Position numbers and translations under genes: made by a program
In this document: positions 53,992 to 63,601 of the stretch, piece after piece
How the letters are laid out: each line of letters starts with the position of its first letter
Position numbering within the stretch: position 1 is the stretch's first letter
Assembly (NCBI RefSeq): GCF_030848505.1
Contig: NZ_JAVDDU010000007.1
Location: forward strand, 62,001-126,000
Direction: 5' to 3'
From: Marinimicrobium hydrolyticum
GTDB lineage: Bacteria > Pseudomonadota > Gammaproteobacteria > Pseudomonadales > Cellvibrionaceae
Length of the DNA: 64,000 nucleotides
Notes under the pieces: model-generated
Seen by the model: only the letters and a program-made list of their open reading frames with translations
The model's database searches: none
Told to the model about the DNA's origin: nothing

Positions 53992-54318
53992 TTAGGGGTT
54001 GAGGTAGGCCTTGCCGTCCGTCAGTGTAAAGTCCACTGCTTCGAGGCAATCCCCCAGGCATGGGCCAGCGACACACTCACCGGTTTCAATGGTGAACAGC
54101 GCCCCGTGGTTGGCGCATTCGATCAGGGTGCCGCTGGTATCCATGAATTGGTCCGGTTCCCAGTTAAGGGGAATGTGGTCGTGGGGGCAATTGTTGCGGT
54201 ACAGGTACAGTTGGTCGCCTTTGCGCACCGCAAACAACTCTTCGCCATTGCTATTGAGGCCAATGCTGCCCCCGTCAGGGATGTCTTCAAGTTGGCAAAC
54301 CGGTTCCGATAGTGCCAT
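53992..54318 (-). CDS. Rieske [2Fe-2S] ferredoxin-like protein
   Basis: A 108-residue small Rieske protein with the cluster ligands C-x-H in NCPHDHIPL and C-x-x-H in ECANHGALF. No signal peptide or membrane anchor is visible, so it is cytoplasmic, as for NirD-type and accessory Rieske ferredoxins. It begins 6 bases after the stop of the DegS-like gene and is probably its operon partner; the redox partner is unknown. Confidence 0.88.
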   Translation of the reverse strand: MALSEPVCQLEDIPDGGSIGLNSNGEELFAVRKGDQLYLYRNNCPHDHIPLNWEPDQFMDTSGTLIECANHGALFTIETGECVAGPCLGDCLEAVDFTLTDGKAYLNP

Positions 54319-54324
54319 GCCAGA

Positions 54325-55368
54325 TTACTCCGGAGCAGCCAGGGTAAGGGTTCTTTGCAGGGTTTTGCCCTCGCGGATAAAGGTCAGGCGGATTTCATCA
54401 CCCGCGTTGTACCTTTCCAGGGCCGTCATCAGCTCGTCGTAATTGCGGGTAGCGTGGTCGTCGATGGCGGTAATGACATCCCCCAGGATGGTGGCGCCAC
54501 GACGGTTGCGTTGAACGCCTTGCAGCCCCGCCTTGTCCGCGGGCATCCCTTCGGCGACTCGCAGTATGGGCACGCCTTGAATCCCGATCCGCTGAGCCCA
54601 ATGGTCGGGTGCAATATCGATTCCAATCACTGGGCGCACAATGCGCCCGTGCTCAATCAATTGCGGCACAATGTCCTTCACGGTATTAACCGGAATGGCG
54701 AAACCTATGCCCGCACTGGCGCCGCTGGGACTGAAAATCATGGTGTTTACACCCACCAGCTCGCCTCGGGAATTCAATAGCGGGCCACCAGAGTTACCGG
54801 GGTTAATGGCGGCGTCGGTTTGAATCACATTGCGAATCCGACGCCGGTTGGGCGCGTCGATCTCGCGGCCCAAGGCGCTGACCACCCCTGTTGTGAGTGT
54901 GGCGTCCAGGCCGAAGGGGTTGCCGATGGCGAGCACCTTGTGCCCCACGGACAGTTTGCTGGAGTCGCCACGCAGCAAGGGATGGAGTTGTTTTTCCGGA
55001 GCGTCGATACGCAGCACTGCCAAATCACGCTCGGGCGCCAAACCAACCACTTTAGCCGGCCAAGTGCTCTGATCGGGTAGGGTAATGATGATCTGCCGAG
55101 CACCTTCAATGACGTGGAAATTGGTAACGATATAGCCGTCCTCATTCCACACGAAACCGGTGCCTGCTCCGCGCGGTACGGTCTGCAGGTTGAACGAGCG
55201 TGGGTCGCGCACCAACTGTTGGTTGGTCACGTACACCACGCTCGGGCTCGCGTACTCGAAGATTTCGATGGTGTTGCGCTCGTCCTCGGTGGCGAAGTCG
55301 GGCAGGGTATCTGCCTGAGCCACCGGAATACACAACAGTAAACCGACCAGTAACGCGCGTACCGACAT
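54325..55368 (-). CDS. Periplasmic trypsin-like protease with PDZ domain (DegS-like)
   Basis: A 347-residue HtrA-family serine protease. The signal peptide MSVRALLVGLLLCIPVAQA precedes a trypsin-like domain with catalytic His (TNFHVIEGA), Asp (RDLAVLRI) and Ser (NPGNSGGPLL), then one PDZ domain (about residues 240-340). One PDZ and this size suit DegS, which cleaves RseA to activate sigma-E, but DegS has an N-terminal anchor and this looks cleavable, so a DegQ-like role is possible. Confidence 0.88.
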   Translation of the reverse strand: MSVRALLVGLLLCIPVAQADTLPDFATEDERNTIEIFEYASPSVVYVTNQQLVRDPRSFNLQTVPRGAGTGFVWNEDGYIVTNFHVIEGARQIIITLPDQSTWPAKVVGLAPERDLAVLRIDAPEKQLHPLLRGDSSKLSVGHKVLAIGNPFGLDATLTTGVVSALGREIDAPNRRRIRNVIQTDAAINPGNSGGPLLNSRGELVGVNTMIFSPSGASAGIGFAIPVNTVKDIVPQLIEHGRIVRPVIGIDIAPDHWAQRIGIQGVPILRVAEGMPADKAGLQGVQRNRRGATILGDVITAIDDHATRNYDELMTALERYNAGDEIRLTFIREGKTLQRTLTLAAPE

Positions 55369-55387
55369 AAAGAACTCCGTCGTTTAC

Positions 55388-56275
55388 TTAGCCCCGGCTG
55401 AGCGCCGCAATGCGGACGTCCAGCGGCGGATGGCTGGAGAACAGCTTGCTCATATTTTGCTTAAAGCCGCCACTGATGCCAAATGCTTTCATGCTGTCAG
55501 GCATGGGGCTTTCGGCGCCGGCCTGTACTTCCGCCTGCAAGCGCTTAAGGGCGCTGATCATTGAGTTTCGACCCGCCAAGTTGGCGCCAGCGGCATCGGC
55601 GCGGAATTCCCGGTAGCGGGAAAACGCCATGACGATCATGGAGGCGAGTACCGCCAGGACCATCTGAGCCACAATAGTGGTGACCCAGAAGCCGATGCCG
55701 TGGCCGCTCTGGCTTTTAAACACCAGTCGGTCCACGGTGTGGCCAATAATGCGGGCGAAGAACATCACAAAGGTGTTCACCACGCCCTGGACCAGGGTCA
55801 GCGTCACCATGTCCCCGTTGGCCACGTGGCCGATCTCATGGGCCATAACGGCGCGAATTTCTTCTTTGTCAAAACGTTGTAGCATCCCTTCACTCACCGC
55901 TACCAGGGCAGCATTGCGATTCCATCCGGTGGCAAAGGCATTTGCCTGGGCTGCCGGGAATATGCCCACCTCTGGCGGTTTAATGTTGGCTTTGCGCGCC
56001 AGGTCTTCCACGGTACGCACCAGCCACTGCTCGTCCGCGGTACGGGCCTGCTCGATGATCCGCGTGCCGGTGGTTTTTTTGGCAATGAACTTGGACATGA
56101 ACAGGGAGATAAAGGATCCGGCAAAACCGAAAACGGCACAGAAAATCAGCAGAGTCGTCAGATCTATGGCCCCGGTTTCGTCCAGGTAGTGACCCACGCC
56201 AAGAATATTCAGAACTATGCCCGCCACCAGCAGTACGGCGAGGTTAGTCATTAAAAACAATCCAATTCGAAGCAC
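55388..56275 (-). CDS. htpX: Membrane zinc protease HtpX
   Basis: A 295-residue M48 inner-membrane protease of envelope quality control. Two N-terminal membrane segments (about residues 5-25 and 35-55), the zinc motif [14 protein letters not shown] (about 135-150), and two later segments (about 155-180 and 195-215), with a distal Glu region [12 protein letters not shown]. The start is GTG 56275, six to seven bases after AGGAGA. It is in line with the protease and Rieske genes, forming an envelope-stress cluster. Confidence 0.95.
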   Translation of the reverse strand: MLRIGLFLMTNLAVLLVAGIVLNILGVGHYLDETGAIDLTTLLIFCAVFGFAGSFISLFMSKFIAKKTTGTRIIEQARTADEQWLVRTVEDLARKANIKPPEVGIFPAAQANAFATGWNRNAALVAVSEGMLQRFDKEEIRAVMAHEIGHVANGDMVTLTLVQGVVNTFVMFFARIIGHTVDRLVFKSQSGHGIGFWVTTIVAQMVLAVLASMIVMAFSRYREFRADAAGANLAGRNSMISALKRLQAEVQAGAESPMPDSMKAFGISGGFKQNMSKLFSSHPPLDVRIAALSRG

Positions 56276-56411
56276 TGTAGTGTTCTCCTGAGCAATTTTA
56301 GAATTGAGTAGACAGCATTATTGCAGGTTATATGCGTGCGCTGGCGGAAATTTCAATATCGGGGCGGCAAAATCGAGGTGCCTTGGGGGTGTACGAGCGG
56401 CCTGTCTCAGC

Positions 56412-57203
56412 TTAAGCCTTACTCTGAAGTGCCAGCATCTGCGCGTTTAATTGGTTGATTTTCGCGGCCATCTCTTCGATCAGACCGACACAGATTTGGG
56501 GCTGGAGGTCGACCAGATCGATAAATTCCTCCTTGCGCACCGCTAATACGGTACAGTCACTGGCCGCCACGACCGAGGCCATGCGCCGCTGACGGGTAAA
56601 TACAGCCAAAGCGCCAAAAATCTCGTCCGCTCGAATATCGCCCACTTTCACTCCGTCGCACAACGCCTCCGCCTTGCCTTCCAATAGTGTGTACACCCGA
56701 TCCGCCTCTGTCCCTTGCTGGATGATGGTTTCTCCGGCACTAAAGTGCATAAAGCCCGCGGAGGGCTGAAACTCGGCCCGAATTTCCTGGGCCAGGGCGG
56801 CTCGATAAAAACAGCTCGCGCACACCAAGTGGCGAGTCCACTCCTGGCACTGGGTGGGAGACTGTGCTGCCAGTTCCAGCAGGTGCGCCAGGGAGTAGGG
56901 GGTCAGCACCAAAGACTCGTCGGTGCCGTATTGACCGCCAGACAAGCCCAGTGCCTGACTTAGGCCGATTAAGTCCCCGGTATCCAGGCGCAGTACCAGC
57001 TTGCCGCCCTGGCGAAAGTAAGCCTGGCCCTGGGTGATCAGATACACTTGCTCGGTGGTTTGGGTAGCGAGTAAATCCTGGCTCTTTGAGAGCGTAATAG
57101 GTTCGCCTACGGGTGTGAGACGGGAGAGCAGGCGCCCGGTAGACTCGCGCAGCTGCATACCCAGGTCGGTGAGTAAGTTGGATTGTTTGTGGGGTAAATG
57201 CAT
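56412..57203 (-). CDS. Tandem cyclic-nucleotide-binding domain protein
   Basis: A protein of about 263 residues with two cNMP-binding-like folds: a degenerate N-terminal one (about 35-110, VYLITQGQAYFRQGGKLVLR) and a better C-terminal one (about 150-245, HFSAGETIIQQGTEADRVYT, IFGALAVFTRQRRMASVVAA). There is no DNA-binding domain. I prefer ATG 57203 (MHLPHKQ) with AGAGG five bases upstream; an ATG at 57230 lacks one. Similar proteins are regulators of unknown targets. Confidence 0.75.
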   Translation of the reverse strand: MHLPHKQSNLLTDLGMQLRESTGRLLSRLTPVGEPITLSKSQDLLATQTTEQVYLITQGQAYFRQGGKLVLRLDTGDLIGLSQALGLSGGQYGTDESLVLTPYSLAHLLELAAQSPTQCQEWTRHLVCASCFYRAALAQEIRAEFQPSAGFMHFSAGETIIQQGTEADRVYTLLEGKAEALCDGVKVGDIRADEIFGALAVFTRQRRMASVVAASDCTVLAVRKEEFIDLVDLQPQICVGLIEEMAAKINQLNAQMLALQSKA

Positions 57204-57303
57204 GCGATCCTCTGCCTGTCGTGTAGGCATAGGAATATAACGGCTGTGGCCAGCGGCGCCAAGTGCGCTGGCTAAGTTGTTCGAATAATTAAGAGGTGGC
57301 GAG

Positions 57304-57582
57304 TTAGGCTTGATGCATGTTGGATCGCTCGGCCTCTTCCACCAGCTGACGTTTCATATCCGGGGGCAGGTCGTTCCAATGCACGTCCATTAAGGCTCCC
57401 TGCAGGGCGTACAGCATGACTTTGGAGACATTGATGTCGCGGGAGCGAATGCGCTGGTAGGCACCCACAGCACCGACTTGGCGCAGATCCGCGTAGGTGT
57501 TAATTCCAATGGCATGGAGAATGTTTACACTGGCCATGCCGAGGTTCTTCAGTTGGAGTAATTCGCTATGACTGGCGGTCAT
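57304..57582 (-). CDS. TfoX C-terminal-domain protein
   Basis: A 92-residue protein matching the TfoX/Sxy C-terminal domain alone: LLQLKNLGMASVNILHAIGI, YADLRQVGAVGAYQRIRSR and ALQGALMDVHWNDLPPDMK. This helix-hairpin fold lacks the N-terminal domain of competence regulator Sxy, so a regulatory role is uncertain. Start 57582 has GGAG upstream; ATG 57612 would add ten residues. Confidence 0.85.
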   Translation of the reverse strand: MTASHSELLQLKNLGMASVNILHAIGINTYADLRQVGAVGAYQRIRSRDINVSKVMLYALQGALMDVHWNDLPPDMKRQLVEEAERSNMHQA

Positions 57583-57759
57583 AAAAGTCCAGCTCCATGT
57601 GTCAGTTATCATTATAATATTGCGTCCAGCTAACCTCGCTGCCTATAGCTGTGGGTTATATTACATGCTTAGATGGTCAGCGCAAAATTTTGTGTACGCC
57701 GCACATATTCGTGACGCCAGCGGGCGTGTAGGGAACTGCCCTGCTAGAGGAGCAATCAG

Positions 57760-58467
57760 GTGACAATGAATGTACCCCCAGTAGACCGACTGTGTGGCCT
57801 GATTACCACAGATCTAGTGACGTTGGAACGCTGGTCTAGCCAGTTGCATTCGGCACTCCTCACCCCTCTACAAACCTTAGACGACGCAGCCACGGAAGCG
57901 GGTTTTCGCTTCGAGGTGGCCAGTGGTTTTCGCAGCTTTGAACGTCAACTGGGTATTTGGAATGCCAAAGCGCGGGGGGAGAGACCGGTCCTGAACGATC
58001 AAGGAGAGCCCTTGGATATCAGCCGGTTGAGCGAGCGCGAGTGTGTTTTCGCGATTTTGCGCTGGTCCGCCTTGCCGGGCACATCCCGCCACCATTGGGG
58101 GACGGATTTGGATGTGTATGACAGCTCCCGTTTCTCTCCCGGTTACCGGCTGCAACTGACGCTGGATGAGACGCAGGGGCAGGGTCCTTGCGCGGATTTT
58201 CATGCCTGGCTTAGTGACTATTTGTGCTCTCCAAGCAACCCCGGGTTCTTTCGACCTTACGATCGAGAGCGCGGCGGCGTGGCGCCGGAGCCCTGGCATT
58301 TGAGCTATGCCCCCGAGTCGGATTTACTGGCCGCGCATATGACGGCGGATGTGGTCAGGCCTTTGTTAGTGCGCAGTGAGTTGTTGTTGAAAAATGCAGT
58401 TTTGGACAATCTCGAAGAGATTGTCGAGCGTTTCGTGCGCGTGCCCGGCCCATCCGGCACCCGCTAA
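57760..58467 (+). CDS. M15-family D-Ala-D-Ala carboxypeptidase (LdcB/VanY-like)
   Basis: A 235-residue M15 metallopeptidase acting on peptidoglycan. Zinc-ligand motifs SRHHWGTDLDVYD (about residue 110) and EPWHLSY (about 185) are present, along with a FRSFERQLGIWNAK substrate region. No signal peptide is visible, so it may act on recycled muropeptides in the cytoplasm. GTG 57760 with GAGGAG upstream is favoured; ATG 57766 is possible. Confidence 0.88.
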   Translation: MTMNVPPVDRLCGLITTDLVTLERWSSQLHSALLTPLQTLDDAATEAGFRFEVASGFRSFERQLGIWNAKARGERPVLNDQGEPLDISRLSERECVFAILRWSALPGTSRHHWGTDLDVYDSSRFSPGYRLQLTLDETQGQGPCADFHAWLSDYLCSPSNPGFFRPYDRERGGVAPEPWHLSYAPESDLLAAHMTADVVRPLLVRSELLLKNAVLDNLEEIVERFVRVPGPSGTR

Positions 58468-58486
58468 AAAGCAAGGAGTGAAATCA

Positions 58487-59848
58487 ATGGCAGACGCTGC
58501 CAAAGAAGAAGATGTGAAACAATTCGGCTTGATGCGCGAACGGCGCTTTCTACCGTTTTTTATTACCCAGTTTGGGGGCGCATATAACGATAACTTTTAC
58601 CGCAGTGCCCTGTTGGTTCTGTTCACCTATACCGATATCCATCTCATGGGTCTAAGTGTAGATGTCACTAACAATCTGGTGGCGGCCACACTGATTATTC
58701 CTTTTCTGCTCTTTGCCCCCCTCGCCGGACAGTACGCGGATAAATTTGAAAAGTCGTCGTTCATTCGCTCGATCAAAGTAGCCGAAATTATGATCATGCT
58801 GCTGGCAGCACTGGCGTTGTGGTTAAACAGCGCCACACTGCTATTGCTGGTGGTATTTTTAACCGGCACCCAGTCGGCCTGTTTCAGTCCACTAAAATAC
58901 GCCATATTGCCGCAGCATATGCATAAGCGCGAGCTGGTGGGGGCCAACGGACTGGTACACAGCGGTACCTCGCTGGCTATTTTACTGGGGATGATCGGCG
59001 GTTCTCTGGCCATGGCGTTTGCGCCTGGCCGCTGGTTGGTGGCGGGTGGAGGCTTGCTGATAGCGCTCATTGGTTGGCGTGCCAGCGTGTACATTCCTCG
59101 CGCGGAGCCGGCCGATGCCGACATAACGCTCAAACTGAACCCCTATTCTCAAGGTATGCGCAGCATTGGTTACGCGCGCGAAAACGCCATGGTGTTCTGG
59201 AGTATTATCGGCGGTTCCTGGTATTGGTTTTTGGGCACTTTCTATCTGACGCAGCTGCCAAACTTTACGCGCAGTACCCTGTTCGGTGAGGCGCAGGTAA
59301 TCAGTGTGCTGTTAGCCGTATTTATTGTAGGAATCGGTATTGGTGCGCTTTTATGCGAGCGACTGAGCCGGCGTCAGGTGGAACCCGGCGTAGCGCCTTT
59401 GGGGGCGCTGTTGGTGCTGGTGTTTGGCGTAGATTTGGCGTTCGCAGGCTTGTCCTTCGCAGCCACCCATGCCCCCTCCGATTCTGATCAGTTGTACAGT
59501 ATCGCTGAATTGTTTGCGATGCCTCACTGGTGGCGAGTGGCGTTCGATGTGACTTTTCTGGGCGTAGGCGGTTCTCTTTACATGGTTCCTTTGTTCGCTT
59601 TAATGCAGAATCGCAGCCGGCCTGAGCGCCGCGCTCAAATCATCGGCGCTAACAACGTGCTCAACTCCTTGTTTATGATCGGCGCAGCCTTAACCGGTAT
59701 GGTGGGCCTAGGTGTAATCGGCTTATCAATTCCGCAGCTTTTCTTGGTCGTAATGGGGCTGCACGTATTGGTGTGCGTGGGAATTTTTTTCCGGATGCGC
59801 GAGTTTTGGGAGCGATTCCGTCGACGTTTTTTGCCCGGTGGTGGGTGA
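58487..59848 (+). CDS. MFS transporter related to LplT
   Basis: A 453-residue major-facilitator protein with 12 predicted membrane helices. It opens FLPFFITQFGGAYNDNFYRS, the pattern of the LplT lysophospholipid flippase branch, and includes FLTGTQSACFSPLKYAILPQ and GANGLVHSGTS. ATG 58487 follows AAGGAG. LplT is often fused or adjacent to acyltransferase Aas, which is absent here, so the substrate is tentative. Confidence 0.85.
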   Translation: MADAAKEEDVKQFGLMRERRFLPFFITQFGGAYNDNFYRSALLVLFTYTDIHLMGLSVDVTNNLVAATLIIPFLLFAPLAGQYADKFEKSSFIRSIKVAEIMIMLLAALALWLNSATLLLLVVFLTGTQSACFSPLKYAILPQHMHKRELVGANGLVHSGTSLAILLGMIGGSLAMAFAPGRWLVAGGGLLIALIGWRASVYIPRAEPADADITLKLNPYSQGMRSIGYARENAMVFWSIIGGSWYWFLGTFYLTQLPNFTRSTLFGEAQVISVLLAVFIVGIGIGALLCERLSRRQVEPGVAPLGALLVLVFGVDLAFAGLSFAATHAPSDSDQLYSIAELFAMPHWWRVAFDVTFLGVGGSLYMVPLFALMQNRSRPERRAQIIGANNVLNSLFMIGAALTGMVGLGVIGLSIPQLFLVVMGLHVLVCVGIFFRMREFWERFRRRFLPGGG

Positions 59849-59895
59849 CGTTGGCTTCCTGTGCGACAATGAGGGTCATTTGAAGAGGGTTGGGT

Positions 59896-60696
59896 TTGAA
59901 AAAGTTGAGTGCAGTGGACGACATGTGGCAGACGATTCGGAGCGAAGCGGCTCAAGCCAGCTCGGAAGAGCCTGTGCTGGCGAGTTTTTTTCACGCCACG
60001 ATTCTTAACCACGACAGCTTTGCTTCTGCCATCAGCTTTCACTTGTCGAACAAGCTCGACAGCCAAGCGGTACCGGCCATGATGATTCGCGAAGTGTTTG
60101 ACGCGGCCATGGTGAAAGAGCCGAACATCGAAGCCGCCATGCGCGCGGATATTAGCGCCTACCGGGAGCGGGATCCCGCTTGCGATCGCTACTTCATGCC
60201 CTTTTTGTTTTTTAAAGGTTTCCACGCCCTGCAGGCGTATCGTTTCGCTCACTATCTCTGGGTGCGTGAGCGCCGCTCCCTGGCACTCTACTTACAGAAT
60301 CAGATCTCCCAAACCTTTGGCGTGGATATTCATCCCGGCGCACGCATTGGCAGCGGCATTATGATCGATCATGCCACCGGTGTGGTGGTGGGGGAAACCG
60401 CGGTGGTGGATGACAACGTGTCTATGCTGCACGCGGTAACCTTGGGGGGCACAGGGCGTCAAAGCGGTGATCGACATCCGAAGATTCGCCAGGGCGTTTT
60501 AATCAGTGCCGGGGCAAAAATTCTTGGCAATATTGAGGTGGGTGAAGGCGCCAAAGTCGGCGCCGGTAGTGTGGTTTTGGATTCAGTGCCGCCCCACACC
60601 ACGGTAGCGGGTGTGCCGGCGCGGATCGTGGGGCGCCCTCGGGGTGAAAGTCCGGCCCGGGATATGGATCACGACCTTAATGGGAATGACGATTGA
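59896..60696 (+). CDS. cysE: Serine O-acetyltransferase
   Basis: A 266-residue CysE, acetylating serine for cysteine synthesis. The N-terminal helical domain (LASFFHATILNHDSFASAIS, DPACDRYFMPFLFFKGFHAL) and the left-handed beta-helix hexapeptide repeats (DIHPGARIGSGIMIDHATGV, VTLGGTG, GDRHPKIRQGVLISAGAKIL) are typical. Start TTG 59896 has GAGG seven bases upstream; TTG 59890 is too close to it. Cysteine feedback inhibition is expected from the family. Confidence 0.95.
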   Translation: MKKLSAVDDMWQTIRSEAAQASSEEPVLASFFHATILNHDSFASAISFHLSNKLDSQAVPAMMIREVFDAAMVKEPNIEAAMRADISAYRERDPACDRYFMPFLFFKGFHALQAYRFAHYLWVRERRSLALYLQNQISQTFGVDIHPGARIGSGIMIDHATGVVVGETAVVDDNVSMLHAVTLGGTGRQSGDRHPKIRQGVLISAGAKILGNIEVGEGAKVGAGSVVLDSVPPHTTVAGVPARIVGRPRGESPARDMDHDLNGNDD

Positions 60697-60701
60697 CGAG
60701 C

Positions 60702-60956
60702 TTAGGCCCCTATGGAATAAACGTTATGCTGTTTGTCAGCCCCTGCTCCTCGGCCATGCTGGAACCATTTGAGCACAGATAAACGGCTGTCCAGCATGGT
60801 TTGGTAGGTATCTATTACCACCCGGTTTGGTCTGGGTTGGCTTTTCAATGCGGCGATGCGGTCCGTCAGAAACTCAATATCTTGCTCCACTTTCGAACGC
60901 ACCGCCTCGGTATTGGCCAGTCGCTCAGTCGCTTCAGCTTTGGGTATTTCGTACAT
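60702..60956 (-). CDS. Hypothetical coiled-coil protein
   Basis: An 84-residue protein with a heptad-like helical N-terminal half (ATERLANTEAVRSKVEQDIE, FLTDRIAALKSQPR), no membrane segment and no recognised family. ATG 60956 follows GGGGGTGG; a GTG at 60965 is also in frame. Convergent with cysE. Confidence 0.55.
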   Translation of the reverse strand: MYEIPKAEATERLANTEAVRSKVEQDIEFLTDRIAALKSQPRPNRVVIDTYQTMLDSRLSVLKWFQHGRGAGADKQHNVYSIGA

Positions 60957-61178
60957 TTTCTCCACCCCCTTTATCCTTGTGTGTAGTCAGGCCCCTTGTG
61001 TGTTCTCCGTTTTAACTATTGGCTTTTGGTCTCGTCCGGTAAAGTCAGTTTTCATAGTATGGAATGATGGAGCTGGGCTCGCCACCCCAGAACCATATTG
61101 TTTCGTAACTACCAGCGGCCTGCATATTGCGATGAAGTGCTATTATTTCCACAGTGGCGGCTGAATCATAGGTGAGGT

Positions 61179-61931
61179 ATGGAACCAGAAAAATTTGATC
61201 TGATCTTTCGGGGTGATATTGTCCTGGGCCATGCTCTGGATGACGTCAAATCACGCTTGCAGCAGTTGTTTAAGGCCGATGCTCAGAAAATTGACGCACT
61301 TTTCACGGGCCGCCCAGTCGCGATTAAACGGAACCTGGACAAAGCCACCGCGGAAAAGTACAGCCAAGTGCTGTACAAAGCGGGCGCTCAGGTGCGCTTG
61401 GCACCTACCGATCACACCAAGGCGTCCGGTGGCCGAACTCAGGCCTCAAGCGGCCCTCAAGCCGCCGCCAAGACAAAAGCGCCAGCTCAAGGGCTCAGTC
61501 TGGCCCCAGCGGGCGGCTATTTGGTGAAGCCAGAGGAGCACCGGCGCTTGACCCCCGTCTCGGTGGATACCAGTGGTTTAAGTTTGCGTGCCCCCGAAGG
61601 CGAGCTTCTGGACGCTGAGGAGCGAGCGGCTGTACCGGATGCGGATCTAACCATTCCGGATTTCGATCTGGCGGAAGCGGGCGCCGACCTGCTGGGCCCA
61701 AATGAACGCCAGGAACTCCCTTTGGTGGCCGTAGAGCCGGAGGACTGGGGTTTGGCCGACGCAGGCGCGGACCTATTGTCGCCCTCCGAGCGACCCAAGG
61801 TCGAACCGGTTGTGCCCGCCAGTACAGATTTTGATTTAGCGCCAGTAGGCAGTGATATGGGGGAGAAGAAAGAAGAGGTGAATGCCCAGGTGCCGGATAT
61901 CAGCGGTATTCGCCTGGTAGACCGGGATTGA
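61179..61931 (+). CDS. Hypothetical protein with repeated LAxAGADLL motifs
   Basis: A 250-residue acidic protein. Residues 1-80 form a compact alpha/beta unit (EKFDLIFRGDIVLGHALDDV, KSRLQQLFKADAQKIDALFT) like that seen in some pseudomonad proteins of unknown function. Residues 110-245 are made of degenerate repeats around a Leu-Ala/Ser-x-Ala/Val-Gly core followed by a LL-x-P-x-E-R step (for example FDLAEAGADLLGPNERQELP and WGLADAGADLLSPSERPKVE). Probably an extended flexible region. GGTGAGGT precedes ATG 61179. Confidence 0.7.
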   Translation: MEPEKFDLIFRGDIVLGHALDDVKSRLQQLFKADAQKIDALFTGRPVAIKRNLDKATAEKYSQVLYKAGAQVRLAPTDHTKASGGRTQASSGPQAAAKTKAPAQGLSLAPAGGYLVKPEEHRRLTPVSVDTSGLSLRAPEGELLDAEERAAVPDADLTIPDFDLAEAGADLLGPNERQELPLVAVEPEDWGLADAGADLLSPSERPKVEPVVPASTDFDLAPVGSDMGEKKEEVNAQVPDISGIRLVDRD

Positions 61932-61947
61932 GCTCATCAATCCCGGT
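61921..61947. terminator. Bidirectional hairpin between convergent genes
   Basis: ACCGGGATTGA (61921-61931, including the stop codon) and TCAATCCCGGT (61937-61947) form a perfect 11-bp stem with a GCTCA loop, located between the hypothetical gene and ppa. No clear T tract. Confidence 0.65.
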
Positions 61948-61958
61948 CAGTGCAAAGT

Positions 61959-62492
61959 TTATTGGCCTTGCTGATAGCGCTGAGCGGATTCGGTAATTTC
62001 ACGACGCGCCGCGTCGGCGTCCTCCCAGCCCTCAACCTTAACCCATTTGCCTTTCTCCAGATCCTTGTAGCGCTCAAAGAAATGGTTGATCTGTGCCAGG
62101 GTAATCTCTGGCAGGTCGGTGGCGTTTTTAATGTGGCTGTACAGGGGAGTGACCTTGTCCACGGGCACGGCAAGCACTTTGGCATCTTCGCCGGATTCGT
62201 CAGTCATTTTCAGTACGCCCACGGGGCGGCAGCGAATGACCGAACCCGGTGGCAGAGCATGGGGGAAAATCACCAGCACATCAACGGGATCACCGTCACC
62301 GCACAAGGTATGCGGCACGTAACCATAGTTGCAAGGGTAGTGCATGGAAGTGCTCAATAGGCGGTCAACAAAGATGGCGCCGCTGTCTTTATCAACTTCA
62401 AATTTTACTGGCTCGCCATTCATGGGGATTTCGATAATGACGTTGATATCATCGGGCAGGTTTTTGCCGGAGGCGACTTGATCTAGGCTCAT
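61959..62492 (-). CDS. ppa: Inorganic pyrophosphatase, family I
   Basis: A 177-residue soluble pyrophosphatase pulling biosynthetic reactions forward. It shows [20 protein letters not shown], the [20 protein letters not shown] catalytic region with the three signature Asp residues, and [18 protein letters not shown] 62492 follows AGGAACGTACC; a longer frame to 62591 has no support. Length matches E. coli Ppa. Confidence 0.96.
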   Translation of the reverse strand: MSLDQVASGKNLPDDINVIIEIPMNGEPVKFEVDKDSGAIFVDRLLSTSMHYPCNYGYVPHTLCGDGDPVDVLVIFPHALPPGSVIRCRPVGVLKMTDESGEDAKVLAVPVDKVTPLYSHIKNATDLPEITLAQINHFFERYKDLEKGKWVKVEGWEDADAARREITESAQRYQQGQ

Positions 62493-62598
62493 GGTACGTT
62501 CCTGTAAACGGTGGGTGAAAAAATTGGCCGGAATTCTACCATAGCCCGGCGGGCAGCAGACAGGGAAAACCCTGGCGAGAAGCGGGCTCAACGAGGGC

Positions 62599-63429
62599 CT
62601 AAATCCAATACAGGCCGCCGATCAGCAAAATGGCGGTGACAATCAACACAACCCAGAGCCAGAGTTCCTGACGTTGATGGGGTTTGGGTTCCTCACGGTT
62701 ACCGGGGGAGGTGGGGCGGGTCTTCCAGCGTTTGGGGGTGTGCACATCGGGTTTCACTCGTGCCAGAGGCTTGAGGTTCGCCAGCGGGGTAAACGTGGAC
62801 TTGGGACGGGCTGCATGTTCGGGGCCCACAATCCGAAAGCTGTAAACGTCTATCCGCAGCCGGTCGCCGCTGCGAGCCGGGGTGCGGCTCGCCAACTGTT
62901 CGTTTACATAGGTGCCACTGACTGAGTCCAGGTCCTCAACCAGTAACTGGTCGCCTTGAACCTGCACCTGTGCGTGGCGACGGGATAAATGGGATCCGGG
63001 AATGACAATGTCGTTAACGTCGGCGCGGCCAATGGTCGCCGGCCGGTCCCGGGGAATGGCGTAGCTTTTTCCGGCCAGCCAGCCACCGTCGGCGACCAGG
63101 TGCCACTCGAGTGCTGGTGCTTCATTGGCCGCTTCGGTGGGTGCCAGTACTTCCAGCTCAATGCTTCCCAGTCGGATTACATCGCCCGGCTGAATTTCCT
63201 TTTGAGTGATTCGCTGTTCGTTAACATAGCAACCAAAGGGACTGTTGTTGTCCTTCAGGTAGACCTTGTTGGCTGTGGTAATCAGACGCGCATGCACTGG
63301 GGATATGCTCTCGTCCGGCAAAACGAGATGGTTGTCGGGAGCGCTGCCAATGCTGTACAGCTTCTCCGCGACCCAGACAGGGTCTTGTCGTCGATCCTTA
63401 AGTTGAAGCTTGAGCATGTCGTTTTCCAT
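62599..63429 (-). CDS. Twin FHA-domain membrane-anchored protein
   Basis: A 276-residue protein with two FHA domains that bind phosphothreonine: the first about residues 25-95 ([26 protein letters not shown]), the second about 130-200 ([25 protein letters not shown]). A Pro/basic linker (residues 205-250) leads to one C-terminal membrane helix ([20 protein letters not shown]). No kinase or phosphatase gene is adjacent. ATG 63429 is taken; an in-frame ATG at 63417 is possible. Confidence 0.88.
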   Translation of the reverse strand: MENDMLKLQLKDRRQDPVWVAEKLYSIGSAPDNHLVLPDESISPVHARLITTANKVYLKDNNSPFGCYVNEQRITQKEIQPGDVIRLGSIELEVLAPTEAANEAPALEWHLVADGGWLAGKSYAIPRDRPATIGRADVNDIVIPGSHLSRRHAQVQVQGDQLLVEDLDSVSGTYVNEQLASRTPARSGDRLRIDVYSFRIVGPEHAARPKSTFTPLANLKPLARVKPDVHTPKRWKTRPTSPGNREEPKPHQRQELWLWVVLIVTAILLIGGLYWI

Positions 63430-63601
63430 CGCCCGATGACACTCTCTGGCCCATAGTTTGTCTGAGGCTGGCCTGGAGTCACATGATTATATCGACATTG
63501 GCGAAATTGACACTACCATAGCTGCCAGCAACAGCTGCTAGTGCTTAAGCGCATAGGGTACACTATGCGCCACTACACCTCGGGAAGAATAAGGTTAATT
63601 T